Of a stretch of 64,000 nucleotides of DNA, positions 35,755 to 44,628 are shown piece by piece. The stretch covers positions 6,014,001 to 6,078,000 of the forward strand of contig OZ245874.1 of assembly GCA_965229335.1 (NCBI GenBank). Direction: 5' to 3'. The position numbers and the translations under genes are program-made. This DNA is from JAFKFH01 sp017307375 (lineage in GTDB: Bacteria; Pseudomonadota; Alphaproteobacteria; Ferrovibrionales; Ferrovibrionaceae). Within the stretch, counting starts at the first letter, position 1, and each line of letters begins with the position of its first letter. The notes under the pieces were generated by a model. That model saw only the letters and a list, made by a program, of their open reading frames with translations, was not told where the DNA came from and ran no database searches.

Positions 35755-36386
35755 TTCGGCTCCATGCTCTCGGTGGGGTCGCGACGATCGGCCAGGCACA
35801 GCACATGGCTGCGCCGCGCGACCTGGCCGGTCAGGGTGAGGGCGACATCCTCGTCGAGATGCACGGCGTCGCCGGCCCGCAGGGTGCGCAGTCCGGCGGC
35901 CGGGTCGGCGATGCCGACCGTGCCGTCCAGCACATAGGCGAAGGCCGCCCCCTCGACGCCCCGGCCACGCAGGTCGACGGTTTCCTGGGCGCCGACCGGG
36001 ATCAGGTAAGCCTCCATCAGCGGCTTGGCGAGATCGCCGGTCAGCCCCGCGGCCTCGCCGGTCCGCATCGGCAGGGTGCCGCGCACCAGGTTGACGGTGC
36101 GTCCCGCCTCGCGCGAGGCATCGATCAGGCGGTCGACCGGCTCGCCCAGCACCTCGGTGATGGCCAGCACGGTCAGCAGGCTCGGGTTCGCGTCGCCGAC
36201 CTCGATCTTCTGGATGGCCGCGACGCTGACGCCGCTTTCGGCGGCAAGTTTCTTCAGCGACCAGTTGCGCGCCTCGCGCAGCTGCCGCAGCCGCCGGCCG
36301 AGCGAGCGAAGCTGTTCCTCGCCGAAGCCCGCCGGGCGTCCCTGCGATCGCCCCTTCGCGGCCGGCGCCTGTTTCTGGCTAGCCAT
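35751..36386 (-). CDS. XRE-family regulator with C-terminal cupin domain (operon head)
   Basis: 211-aa regulator at the head of the leftward operon. A basic N-terminal tail (to about residue 25) is followed by the helix-turn-helix (NWSLKKLAAESGVSVAAIQKIEVGDANPSLLTV) and a degenerate cupin barrel (LDGTVGIADPAAGLRTLRAGDAVHLDEDV). It is divergent from the Liv-type binding-protein gene with a 203-bp spacer carrying two inverted repeats. It probably controls both the HyuAB/Mo-hydroxylase operon and the importer. It is distinct from the internal XRE-cupin gene, so the locus has two sensors. Confidence 0.88.
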   Translation of the reverse strand: MASQKQAPAAKGRSQGRPAGFGEEQLRSLGRRLRQLREARNWSLKKLAAESGVSVAAIQKIEVGDANPSLLTVLAITEVLGEPVDRLIDASREAGRTVNLVRGTLPMRTGEAAGLTGDLAKPLMEAYLIPVGAQETVDLRGRGVEGAAFAYVLDGTVGIADPAAGLRTLRAGDAVHLDEDVALTLTGQVARRSHVLCLADRRDPTESMEPK

Positions 36387-36408
36387 CCGATGCCCCCTGT
36401 CTGGTCCT

Positions 36409-36423
36409 TCGTATCATATACGA
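36409..36423. promoter_or_regulatory. Short palindrome TCGTAT-N3-ATACGA, candidate XRE operator
   Basis: Perfect 6-bp inverted arms (36409-36414 and 36418-36423) around CAT, 23 bp before the XRE-cupin start. Its size and symmetry suit a Cro/C1-type dimer and suggest self-regulation. The binding protein is inferred only from position. Confidence 0.45.
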
Positions 36424-36429
36424 GAACCG

Positions 36430-36485
36430 CAATATTCTTTTTGAAATTTGCCTTGCCGCGTTCCGGCATGTCAAATAGAATATCG
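36430..36485. promoter_or_regulatory. Long imperfect inverted repeat in the divergent spacer
   Basis: Arm CAATATTCTTTTTGA (from 36430) is mirrored by a 3' arm at 36465-36485 that reads, as its complement, CGATATTCTATTTGA. Each arm is about 21 bases, the gap about 12. The AT-rich arms stand out from the GC-rich surroundings and lie 104 bp before the Liv-type SBP start. Probable regulator site or promoter region for the rightward operon. Confidence 0.45.
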
Positions 36486-36589
36486 ACGTAGCGGTGATTG
36501 AAACACAACGCCGACTACCAAAGCAGGTCGCCGGATGAGCGATCGGCCGATAAGCGCTTCAGGGGCGTTGGCAAACGAGGGGGAGACTC

Positions 36590-37834
36590 ATGGCGTATCG
36601 CATCTCGCGGCGCGGATCGATCAAGGCGTTGTCCGGCGCCATCGGCATTGCGGCACTCGGCCGGGCCGGCCGCAGCGCGGCGCAGTCGCAGCCCACGGTC
36701 ACATTCGGCGGCACCATCCCGTTCAGCGGCCGCTGGGCCGAAATCGGGCAGAGCGTCCATGCCGGCTATCAGACCGTCGTCAAATACGTCAACGAGGTGC
36801 AGGGCGGCGTCGAGATCGGCGGCAAGCGCCATCGCCTCGACCTGAAGCTGGTCGACGACGCCTCCGACCCGCAGCGCGCGACGACGCTGCTGCAAAAGCA
36901 GATCGACGACGACGTCCAGCTGTTCCTCGGTTCCTATTCGACGCCGATCATCCTGCCGCAGGTCGCCCTGACCGAACGGGCGCGGCGCCCGATGGTGCAG
37001 GCCGGCGGCGGCGGCGATCCGATCTTCACCCAGGGCTACAAGTTCGTCTTCGGGATGTATCCGCGCGCCTCGCGCTCGGCCTTCCCGGCGGTCGATGCCT
37101 TCGAGGCGCTGACGCCCAAGCCGAAGACCTTCATGGTGGTCTACACCAACGACCCCTTCTCCAAGCCGCAAGGCCTGGGCGTCATCGAGCGCCTGAAGGA
37201 AAAGGGCATGCAGGTCGTCAAGGTGTTCGAGCTGCCGGCACAGCTGCAGGACGTCTCGGCCGTGCTGACCTCGGTGCGCGAGGAGCAGCCCGACGTCGTG
37301 ATGTGCCTGACCTCGGACCAGAACTCGCTGCTGATCGCACGCCAGATGGCGCAAAGCCGCACCGACGTGAAGATGCTGTTCACCTCGCTCGGGCCGCAGG
37401 CGGCCAGCTTCCGCGAAGCCCTGGGCAAGTATGCCGACGGCATCACCTGCATCTCGACCTGGTCGCCGAGCTTCCCCTATACCGATCCGATCTTCGGCTC
37501 GACCGCCAAGTTCGCCGAATATTACCGGGCCAACAACACCCTGCCGCTGATCTACCATCAGGGCACCGCGGCGGCCTGCATCGTCGCCTATGTCGAGGTC
37601 CTGAAGCAGGTCGGCCGGATCGACGATCCGATCGCGGTGCGCGATGCGCTGGCCAAGCTCGACATCGAATCGCTCTACGGCCGCATCAAGTTCACGCCGG
37701 AAGGCGACGGCGATCCGGTCTTGATGGGCTCGGCGGTCACCCAGGTCCAGAAAGGTGAGATCAAGGTGATTTCGCCCGAGCGCCTGCGCGAGGCCGCACC
37801 GCTCTGGCCGATCGAGCCCTGGTCGAAGCGCTGA
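36590..37834 (+). CDS. Liv-type ABC importer, periplasmic substrate-binding protein
   Basis: 414 aa. The N-terminus has a twin-arginine-like signal (ISRRGSIKALSGAIGIAALG), so export may use Tat rather than Sec. The mature protein is a type I periplasmic binding fold of the LivJ/LivK group (GGTIPFSGRWAEIGQSVHAGY; LVDDASDPQRATTLLQK; FLGSYSTPIILP). It starts the rightward operon and delivers the ligand to the next two permeases. The ligand is uncertain: the family includes branched-chain amino acids, amides, urea and aromatic acids, and its place beside HyuAB/Mo-hydroxylase suggests the pathway substrate. Confidence 0.9.
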   Translation: MAYRISRRGSIKALSGAIGIAALGRAGRSAAQSQPTVTFGGTIPFSGRWAEIGQSVHAGYQTVVKYVNEVQGGVEIGGKRHRLDLKLVDDASDPQRATTLLQKQIDDDVQLFLGSYSTPIILPQVALTERARRPMVQAGGGGDPIFTQGYKFVFGMYPRASRSAFPAVDAFEALTPKPKTFMVVYTNDPFSKPQGLGVIERLKEKGMQVVKVFELPAQLQDVSAVLTSVREEQPDVVMCLTSDQNSLLIARQMAQSRTDVKMLFTSLGPQAASFREALGKYADGITCISTWSPSFPYTDPIFGSTAKFAEYYRANNTLPLIYHQGTAAACIVAYVEVLKQVGRIDDPIAVRDALAKLDIESLYGRIKFTPEGDGDPVLMGSAVTQVQKGEIKVISPERLREAAPLWPIEPWSKR

Positions 37835-37882
37835 CCCGGCCGGGCACCGGGCAATGACCGTATCGGTTGCGGCGGGGCGGGC

Positions 37883-38761
37883 ATGATCACCCTGCTCCAG
37901 ACCCTGGTCAACGGCGTGCTCTACGGCGGCATCCTGTCGATCGCCGCCGTCGGCTTCTCGTTGATCTTCGGCGTGATGAACGTGATCAACCTGGCCCACG
38001 GCATCTTCGTCATCGGCGGGGCCTACGGCGCGCTGGTCGCCTGGTCCACCCTCGGCATCGACCCGCTCGCCTCGATCCCGCCGCTGATGCTGATCGCGTT
38101 CATCCTGGGCTGGCTGTGCCAGCGGCTGGTGATCCAGCCGGCGGTCCAGCGCGGCAACCCGGTGGCGGCGCTGCTGGTCACCTTCGGCTTCACGCTGGTC
38201 GCGCTCAACCTGCTGACGGTGGCGTTCTCGTCGTCGGTACGCTCGATCAGCCCGTCGTACTCGTTCATCAACCTCCGGCTCGGCGACGTGTCGTTCGACC
38301 TGGTGCGGCTGATCGCCTTTGCCTGCGGCCTGCTGCTGATCGGCGGGCTCGGCTCGTTCCTGCGCTTTTCGCGCTGGGGCCGCATCATCAGGGCGACGGC
38401 GCTGTCCGAACTGGGGGCGCGGCTGTGCGGGGTCGACGCGCGTGCCGTCTACGCGCTGACCTTCGCCGTCGGCTCGGCCTTCGCCGCGGCCTCCGGCGTG
38501 CTGATCGGCATGATGCTGCCGTTCACCCCGGCCGAGGAAGTCACCTGGACCGTCTACGCCTTCATCGTCGTCACCCTGGGCGGCGTCGGCAGCCTCGGCG
38601 GCGCGATGCTCGGCGGCGTGCTGCTCGGCCTCGTCTCGGCCCTCACCCAGACCTATCTCGGCGGTGTGTTCACCAACATGGTGATGTTCCTGATCCTGCT
38701 CGGCACGCTGCTGCTAAGGCCGAACGGCATTCTCGGCAGCGCCTTCAAGGCGAGCCGCTGA
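37883..38761 (+). CDS. Liv-type ABC importer permease (LivH family)
   Basis: 292-aa inner-membrane permease with about 8 helices. Family marks: LLQTLVNGVLYGGILSIAAVGFSLIFGVMNVINLAHG at the start and the ATPase-coupling region GGVGSLGGAMLGGVLLGL near the end. Its stop lies 1 bp before the next permease. Confidence 0.93.
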   Translation: MITLLQTLVNGVLYGGILSIAAVGFSLIFGVMNVINLAHGIFVIGGAYGALVAWSTLGIDPLASIPPLMLIAFILGWLCQRLVIQPAVQRGNPVAALLVTFGFTLVALNLLTVAFSSSVRSISPSYSFINLRLGDVSFDLVRLIAFACGLLLIGGLGSFLRFSRWGRIIRATALSELGARLCGVDARAVYALTFAVGSAFAAASGVLIGMMLPFTPAEEVTWTVYAFIVVTLGGVGSLGGAMLGGVLLGLVSALTQTYLGGVFTNMVMFLILLGTLLLRPNGILGSAFKASR

Positions 38762-38762
38762 G

Positions 38763-39701
38763 ATGGCGCGCACGCTGCTCATCGTCGGCCTGGCGCTGCT
38801 GGTGTTCGCCGCACTGGCGACACTGCCCCTGTTCCTGAAGGCCTTCTATATCCGTGTCGGGCTGTCGATCTTCCTGTCGGCCGGGTTCGCGGTGTGCTGG
38901 TGGCTGCTGGCCGGCTTCACCGCCTATTACAGCTTCGGCCACACCGCCTTCATCGGCGTCGGGGCCTTCGCCGCGGCGCTGACGCTGCGCGCGGTCGCGG
39001 CGGCGGCACCCGGCCTGCAACTCGCAGCCGGGCTGCTCGCCGGGCTGGTGACTGCCGCCGTGATCGCCGCGGCGATCGCGTGGCCGATCCTGCGGCTGCG
39101 CGGCCACTATTTCACCATCGCCATGCTGGCCGTCGCCCTGGTGCTGGGCGAAGCGGTCTCGGCGTTTCCGGTGTTCGGCGGCTCGGCCGGCCTGTCGCTG
39201 CCCAACATCGCGCCCTCGGGCATGCGGGTCGAGGCCTTCTTCTACTGGCTGGCCCTCGCCCTGCTCGCCGTCGTCATGGCCATCGCCTGGATCATTGCGC
39301 GCAGCCGCCTCGGCTATGGCCTGGCCGCCATCCGCGAGGACGAGGACGCGGCCCAGATGCTCGGCGTGCCCACCACCCGCTTCAAGGTCGTCGCCTTCGT
39401 GCTGTCGGGCGGGCTGACCGGCGCGCTGGGCGCGGTCTATGCCCTGAACCTCGGCTACATCACGACCGATTCGGTGTTCCGCGGGTCGCTCAGCCTCGAG
39501 ATGATCGTCAACAGCCTGGTCGGCGGCATGGGCTCGCTGCTCGGCCCGGTGATCGGCGCCGCGATCATGACCGGGGTCACCAAGCTGGTGCTGGCCGACC
39601 TGCTGGAATATCACCTCGCCATCACCGGCCTGCTGATCGTCGCCGTCGTGCTGGTCGCGCCCGACGGCGTCGCCGGGCTGTGGCGGAGGACCCGGCGATG
39701 A
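38763..39701 (+). CDS. Liv-type ABC importer permease (LivM family)
   Basis: 312-aa permease partner. It has FTAYYSFGHTAFIGVGAF, the long central LRLRGHYFTIAMLAVALVLGE and the coupling segment GGMGSLLGPVIGAAIM. It overlaps the ATPase gene by four bases (ATG at 39698), giving ordered synthesis of the transporter parts. Confidence 0.93.
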   Translation: MARTLLIVGLALLVFAALATLPLFLKAFYIRVGLSIFLSAGFAVCWWLLAGFTAYYSFGHTAFIGVGAFAAALTLRAVAAAAPGLQLAAGLLAGLVTAAVIAAAIAWPILRLRGHYFTIAMLAVALVLGEAVSAFPVFGGSAGLSLPNIAPSGMRVEAFFYWLALALLAVVMAIAWIIARSRLGYGLAAIREDEDAAQMLGVPTTRFKVVAFVLSGGLTGALGAVYALNLGYITTDSVFRGSLSLEMIVNSLVGGMGSLLGPVIGAAIMTGVTKLVLADLLEYHLAITGLLIVAVVLVAPDGVAGLWRRTRR

Positions 39702-40413
39702 CCGGACCGCTCCTGCTGGCCGAAGGGATCGGCCGCCGCTTCGGCCAGCTCACCGCCGTCGAGGACGTCACCTTCGCGGCCGAGGCCGGCAGGATCGTCA
39801 GCCTGATCGGCCCCAACGGCGCCGGCAAGTCGACGATCTTCAATCTGCTGACCGGCTATCTGCCGCTCAGCGCCGGCAGCGTCACCTTCCGCGGCCAGCG
39901 CATCGACGGCATGGAAACCTGCGACATCGCCGAGCTCGGCATCGCCCGCGCCTTCCAGATCGCCCGGCCGTTCCGCGGCCTCAGCGTGCGCGACAACGTC
40001 CGCGTCGGCGCCCTGTTCGGCAACAAGGCCGGGCGCGGCCCGGCCATCATCGACGAGGCGCTGGAACTGGCCGGGCTGACCGACCTGGCCGATCGCCCGG
40101 CGGCCGAGCTGACGATCGGTCAGCTGCGCAAGCTGGAACTGGCCCGCGCCTTCGCCGCCCGCCCCTATCTGCTGCTTGCCGACGAACCACTGGCCGGGCT
40201 GGTACCGGCGGAGAGCGAGGAGATCCTGGCCAGCCTGAAGGCCGTCGCCGCGCGCGGCGCCGGCGTGCTGCTGGTCGAGCACGACATGCCCTCGGTGATG
40301 AAGGTCTCCGACCGCGTCATCGTGCTGGAGGCCGGGCGGCTGATCGCTGCCGGCCGGCCCGAGGAGGTCACCCGCGACCCCAGGGTGATCGAAGCCTATC
40401 TGGGGCAGGACGC

Positions 40414-40417
<4 letters not shown>
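39698..40417 (+). CDS. Liv-type ABC importer ATPase (LivG family)
   Basis: 239-aa ATPase. Walker A GPNGAGKST, Walker B YLLLADEPLAGL and switch His in VLLVEHDM are present. The signature segment reads LTIGQLRKLELARA rather than LSGGQ, the normal LivG-type variation. The C-terminal EEVTRDPRVIEAYLG is typical of LivG. It overlaps livF-type ATPase by ATGA. Confidence 0.93.
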
Positions 40418-41127
<710 letters not shown>

Positions 41128-41147
41128 GCTTCTTGGAGGAACACCGG

Positions 41148-42128
41148 ATGTCAGACAGCAGCAGCGCCATCGACCAGATCCCGATCATCGACATCGGCGG
41201 ATTCCGCGACGGGTCGGACAAGGATGGTGTCGCCCGCGCCGTCCAGCAGGCGGCCGAGACCGTCGGCTTCCTCTATATCGCCGGCCATGGCGTCGACCAG
41301 GCGCTGATCGACCGGGCCTTCGCCGCGTCCAAGGCGTTCTTCGCGCTGCCCGAAGCCGAGAAGCTGACCGTCAAGGTCAACGCGTCGCACCGCGGCTACA
41401 TGCCGTTCAACAATTCGACCTATACGGCGGATCTGAAGCCGAACTTCAACGAGACGTTCCTGGCCGGCCTGGACCTCGGCCCCGACGACCCCGATGTCCG
41501 CGCCGGGGTGCCGCTGCATGGGCCCAACCAGTGGCCGGCGGCGATGCCGGCCCTGCGCACCGAGATCGAGAGCTATTACGGCGCGCTGCTGGGCGTCGGC
41601 GAAACCATGCTGCGCATCTTCGCCATGGCGCTCGAGCTGGAGGAAAACTACTTCCTGCCCTATTTCCGCAAGCCGATGCCGTTCGTGCGCCTGCTGCACT
41701 ATCCGCCGCAACCGCCGACCCGCGCCGAGAACGAATTCGGCATCGCGCCGCATACCGACTACGGCTTCGTCACCATCCTGGCGCAGGACGAGGTCGGCGG
41801 GCTGCAGGTGCGCCGGCGCGGCGGCGGCTGGATCGACGCCCCCTACATTCCCGGCACCTTCGTCGTCAACATCGCCGACATGCTGAAGCGGTGGACCAAC
41901 GACCGCTGGGCGTCGACGCCGCACCGGGTGATCAACACCACCGGGCGCGAGCGCTACTCGATCCCGTTCTTCTTCGACCCGACCTATCACACGCTGGTCG
42001 AGTGCATTCCCGGCTGCAACCGCGACGGCGAGCCGCCGAAATATCCGCCGATCACCTGGGGCGACTATCTGAAGCAGCGTTTCGATTCGACCTACGAGTA
42101 CCGCAAGAAGCGCCAGAGCGGCGCGTAA
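41148..42128 (+). CDS. 2-oxoglutarate/Fe(II)-dependent dioxygenase, isopenicillin-N-synthase family
   Basis: 326-aa cytosolic non-heme iron oxygenase. The N-terminal DIOX_N domain is IPIIDIGGFRDG ... GFLYIAGHGV. The catalytic core binds iron through H202, D204 (PHTDYG) and H259 (STPHRV), and 2-oxoglutarate through R269-Y-S271. Start: ATG 41148 after GGAGGA; a start at 41124 overlapping the ATPase is less likely. It lies between two complete importers, so it probably oxidises an imported compound. Relatives act on amino acids, pyrimidines (thymine 7-hydroxylase-like) and xanthine; the real substrate is unknown. Confidence 0.88.
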   Translation: MSDSSSAIDQIPIIDIGGFRDGSDKDGVARAVQQAAETVGFLYIAGHGVDQALIDRAFAASKAFFALPEAEKLTVKVNASHRGYMPFNNSTYTADLKPNFNETFLAGLDLGPDDPDVRAGVPLHGPNQWPAAMPALRTEIESYYGALLGVGETMLRIFAMALELEENYFLPYFRKPMPFVRLLHYPPQPPTRAENEFGIAPHTDYGFVTILAQDEVGGLQVRRRGGGWIDAPYIPGTFVVNIADMLKRWTNDRWASTPHRVINTTGRERYSIPFFFDPTYHTLVECIPGCNRDGEPPKYPPITWGDYLKQRFDSTYEYRKKRQSGA

Positions 42129-42159
42129 CCAGAACAGACAGACAGGAAAGGCTTGCCCG

Positions 42160-43122
42160 ATGAAGACGATGATGGCACTTGCCATGGCCGCCCTGCTGGC
42201 GGCGCTGCCCGCCGAGGCCAAGACGCTGAAGGTGGCGCTGGTCCTGCCCGGGCCGATCACCGACGGCACCTTCAACTCGGCCGCCAACCAGGGCATCGAG
42301 AAGGCCAAGGGGAAATACGACATCCAGGTCTCGCTGCGCGAGAACACCCAGTTCGCGGAGATCGAGGAGACGCTGCTGTCCTACGCGCGCGACGGCTATG
42401 ACGTCGTCATCGGCCACGGCTTCCAGTTCGCCGAGCCGGCGATGAAGATCCACAAGCAGTTCCCCAAGACCTGGTTCATCGTCAATACCGCCAAGGTCGC
42501 CGAGGCGCCCAACCTCGCCTCGTTCGACAACCGCTGGGGCGATGCCGGCTATGTCGCCGGCGCCGTGGCCGGCCTGGTCACCAAGAAAGGCGCGGTCGGC
42601 CATGTCGGCGGCATCCCGGTGCCGGTGATCAAGGAATACAACGACGGCTTCGGCCGTGGCGCCAAGCGCATGCGCCCCGACGTGAAGGTACTGTCGGCCT
42701 ATGTCGGCTCGTTCTCGGACGTGGCCAAGGGCAAGGAGATCACCGCGTCGATGATCGAGGGCGGCGCCGACGTCGTCACCTCGACCGGCAACGAGAACGT
42801 GCTGGGCACGATCCAGGCGGCCAAGGATGCCAAGGTGATGGCGATCGGCACCGCCTTCGACGCCGCGGCAATCGCGCCGGATACCGTCGTGACCACCGCG
42901 CTGATCAACATGGACACCAATATCGACATGGCCATCGGCAAGATCGTCGACGGCACGATCGAGCCGAAGAACTATCTGCTGGGCTTCAACGAGAATGGCC
43001 TGGGACTGGCGCCCTATCGCAATTTCGCCGACAAGATCCCGGCAGCCGACCAGCAGAAGATCACCGACCTGATCGCCGACATCAAGGCCGGCAAGGTCAC
43101 CGACCTGCCGGCCATACAGTAG
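42160..43122 (+). CDS. BMP/PnrA-family nucleoside-type substrate-binding protein (system 1)
   Basis: 320 aa with a Sec signal peptide (MKTMMALAMAALLAALPAEA) and no lipobox, so it is a free periplasmic protein. BMP-family blocks: LVLPGPITDGTFNSAANQGIEKAK, VIGHGFQFAEPAMKIHKQFP, GDAGYVAGAVAGLVTKKGAVGHVGG and ADVVTSTGNENVLG. PnrA-like proteins bind purine or related nucleosides. It is followed by its ATPase after 6 bp and by two permeases. Confidence 0.9.
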   Translation: MKTMMALAMAALLAALPAEAKTLKVALVLPGPITDGTFNSAANQGIEKAKGKYDIQVSLRENTQFAEIEETLLSYARDGYDVVIGHGFQFAEPAMKIHKQFPKTWFIVNTAKVAEAPNLASFDNRWGDAGYVAGAVAGLVTKKGAVGHVGGIPVPVIKEYNDGFGRGAKRMRPDVKVLSAYVGSFSDVAKGKEITASMIEGGADVVTSTGNENVLGTIQAAKDAKVMAIGTAFDAAAIAPDTVVTTALINMDTNIDMAIGKIVDGTIEPKNYLLGFNENGLGLAPYRNFADKIPAADQQKITDLIADIKAGKVTDLPAIQ

Positions 43123-43128
43123 GCGCCG

Positions 43129-44628
43129 ATGGCCGCACTGCTCGAACTGCGCGGCATCACCAAGCGCTATCCGGGCGTGCTGGCCAACGACGACGTCGGC
43201 CTGACGGTCGCGGCCGGCGAGGTCGTCGCCGTGCTGGGCGAGAACGGGGCGGGCAAGTCGACGGTGATGAACGTCATCGCCGGGCTGATCCGCCCCGATG
43301 CCGGCGACATGCTGATCGACGGCCGGCCGGTGCGGCCGCGATCGCCGCGCGACGCGGCGGCCCTGGGCGTCGGCATGGTCCATCAGCATTTCAAGCTGGT
43401 GCCGACGATGACGGTGGCCGAGAACATCGTGCTGGGCGACTATCGCGCCGGCCGGCTGCTGCTGCGGCCGGCGCGCAACGCCGCCCGCATCGCCGGGCTT
43501 TGCGCCGAACTGGGGCTGGCGGCCGCCCCCGGCACGCCGGTCGGCGATCTCGACCTCGGTGCCCGCCAGAAGGTCGAGATCGCGAAGGCCCTGTTCCGCG
43601 ATGCCCGCATCCTGATCCTGGACGAGCCGACGGCGATCCTGTCGCGGCAGGAATGCGACCAGCTTTACGAGATCATCCGGCGCCTGGCCGCGCGCGGCGT
43701 GGCCGTCGTGCTGATCAGCCACAAGCTCGATGACGTCTTCGCCGTCTGCGATCGCGTCTATGTGATGCGCAGCGGCCGGGTGGTCGGCGAGCGGCGCGTC
43801 GCCGATACCGCACGCGACGATCTCGTCCGCCTCGTGGTCGGCGGCACGCTCGACCTGCCCCGGCGCCGGACAGGCGCCGCGCCCGGCGCGCCGCTGGTCT
43901 CGGTGCGCGACCTGGCCCTGCGGCGCCCGGGTGGGCCGATCGTGCTGCAGGATGTCAGCTTCGACCTGCGCGGCGGCGAGGTGCTGGCCGTGGCCGGCGT
44001 CGAAGGCAATGGCCAGGCCGAGCTGATCGAGGCGCTGGCCGGGCTCTTGCCCCCGGCGACCGGCCGGATCGACTACGGTTTCCTGCACGGCCGCCGGCCC
44101 GATGCGCGCCGCCTGCGCCAGGGCGGCCTCGGCCATGTGCCGGGCGACCGCCACGGCATGGCGGTGCTGGGCGATCTGAGCCTCGAAGCCAATGTCATGC
44201 TGACCCATTTCCACATGCCGGGCTTTGCACGGGCCGGCCTGTTGCGGCGCCAGCCGGCGGCATCGCTGACCGAGGGGCTGATCGGGCGTTTCGAGGTGCG
44301 TACGCCAAGTACGATAACCGCGATCGGCCGGCTGTCCGGCGGCAACCAGCAGAAGCTGGTGGTCGGGCGCGAGTTGAACCACGCCACCCGCGTGCTGCTG
44401 GCGGCGCATCCGACGCGCGGGCTCGATCTGCGCACCATCGCATTCATGCAGGGCCAGTTGCTCGACCATCGCGATCGCGGCGGGGCGGTGCTGCTGGTGT
44501 CATCGGACCTCGCCGAGATCTGGCGGGTGGCCGATCGGGTGATGGTCGCGGCGTCGGGGCGCCTGCGCGGGCCGGTGGCAATCGACGAGGTGACGGTTGA
44601 AGAGGTCGGATCGTGGATGACCGCGTGA
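43129..44628 (+). CDS. Nucleoside/sugar-type ABC ATPase with two nucleotide-binding domains (system 1)
   Basis: 499-aa tandem ATPase (NupA/RbsA type). Domain 1 has Walker A GENGAGKST, signature LDLGARQKVEIAKAL and Walker B ILILDEPTAIL. Domain 2 has the usual degenerate Walker A VEGNGQAE, signature LSGGNQQKLVVGREL and PTRGLD. It energises the two permeases that follow; its final codons overlap the first permease start. Confidence 0.92.
   Translation: MAALLELRGITKRYPGVLANDDVGLTVAAGEVVAVLGENGAGKSTVMNVIAGLIRPDAGDMLIDGRPVRPRSPRDAAALGVGMVHQHFKLVPTMTVAENIVLGDYRAGRLLLRPARNAARIAGLCAELGLAAAPGTPVGDLDLGARQKVEIAKALFRDARILILDEPTAILSRQECDQLYEIIRRLAARGVAVVLISHKLDDVFAVCDRVYVMRSGRVVGERRVADTARDDLVRLVVGGTLDLPRRRTGAAPGAPLVSVRDLALRRPGGPIVLQDVSFDLRGGEVLAVAGVEGNGQAELIEALAGLLPPATGRIDYGFLHGRRPDARRLRQGGLGHVPGDRHGMAVLGDLSLEANVMLTHFHMPGFARAGLLRRQPAASLTEGLIGRFEVRTPSTITAIGRLSGGNQQKLVVGRELNHATRVLLAAHPTRGLDLRTIAFMQGQLLDHRDRGGAVLLVSSDLAEIWRVADRVMVAASGRLRGPVAIDEVTVEEVGSWMTA

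Noticed and set aside
33721..35937. 738-aa plus-strand frame opposite HyuA
   Set aside because: Shadow of HyuA; the product lacks any recognisable domain and begins inside the antisense of a conserved region.
40081..40140. Missing LSGGQ signature in the LivG-type ATPase
   Set aside because: LivG proteins normally carry variants such as LAYGxQRRLEIAR; the LTIGQLRKLELAR here is within that range, so the ATPase is not judged defective.
42052..44469. 805-aa minus-strand frame opposite BMP SBP and ATPase genes
   Set aside because: Antisense shadow; the plus strand shows two Walker A regions, signature motifs and a signal peptide.
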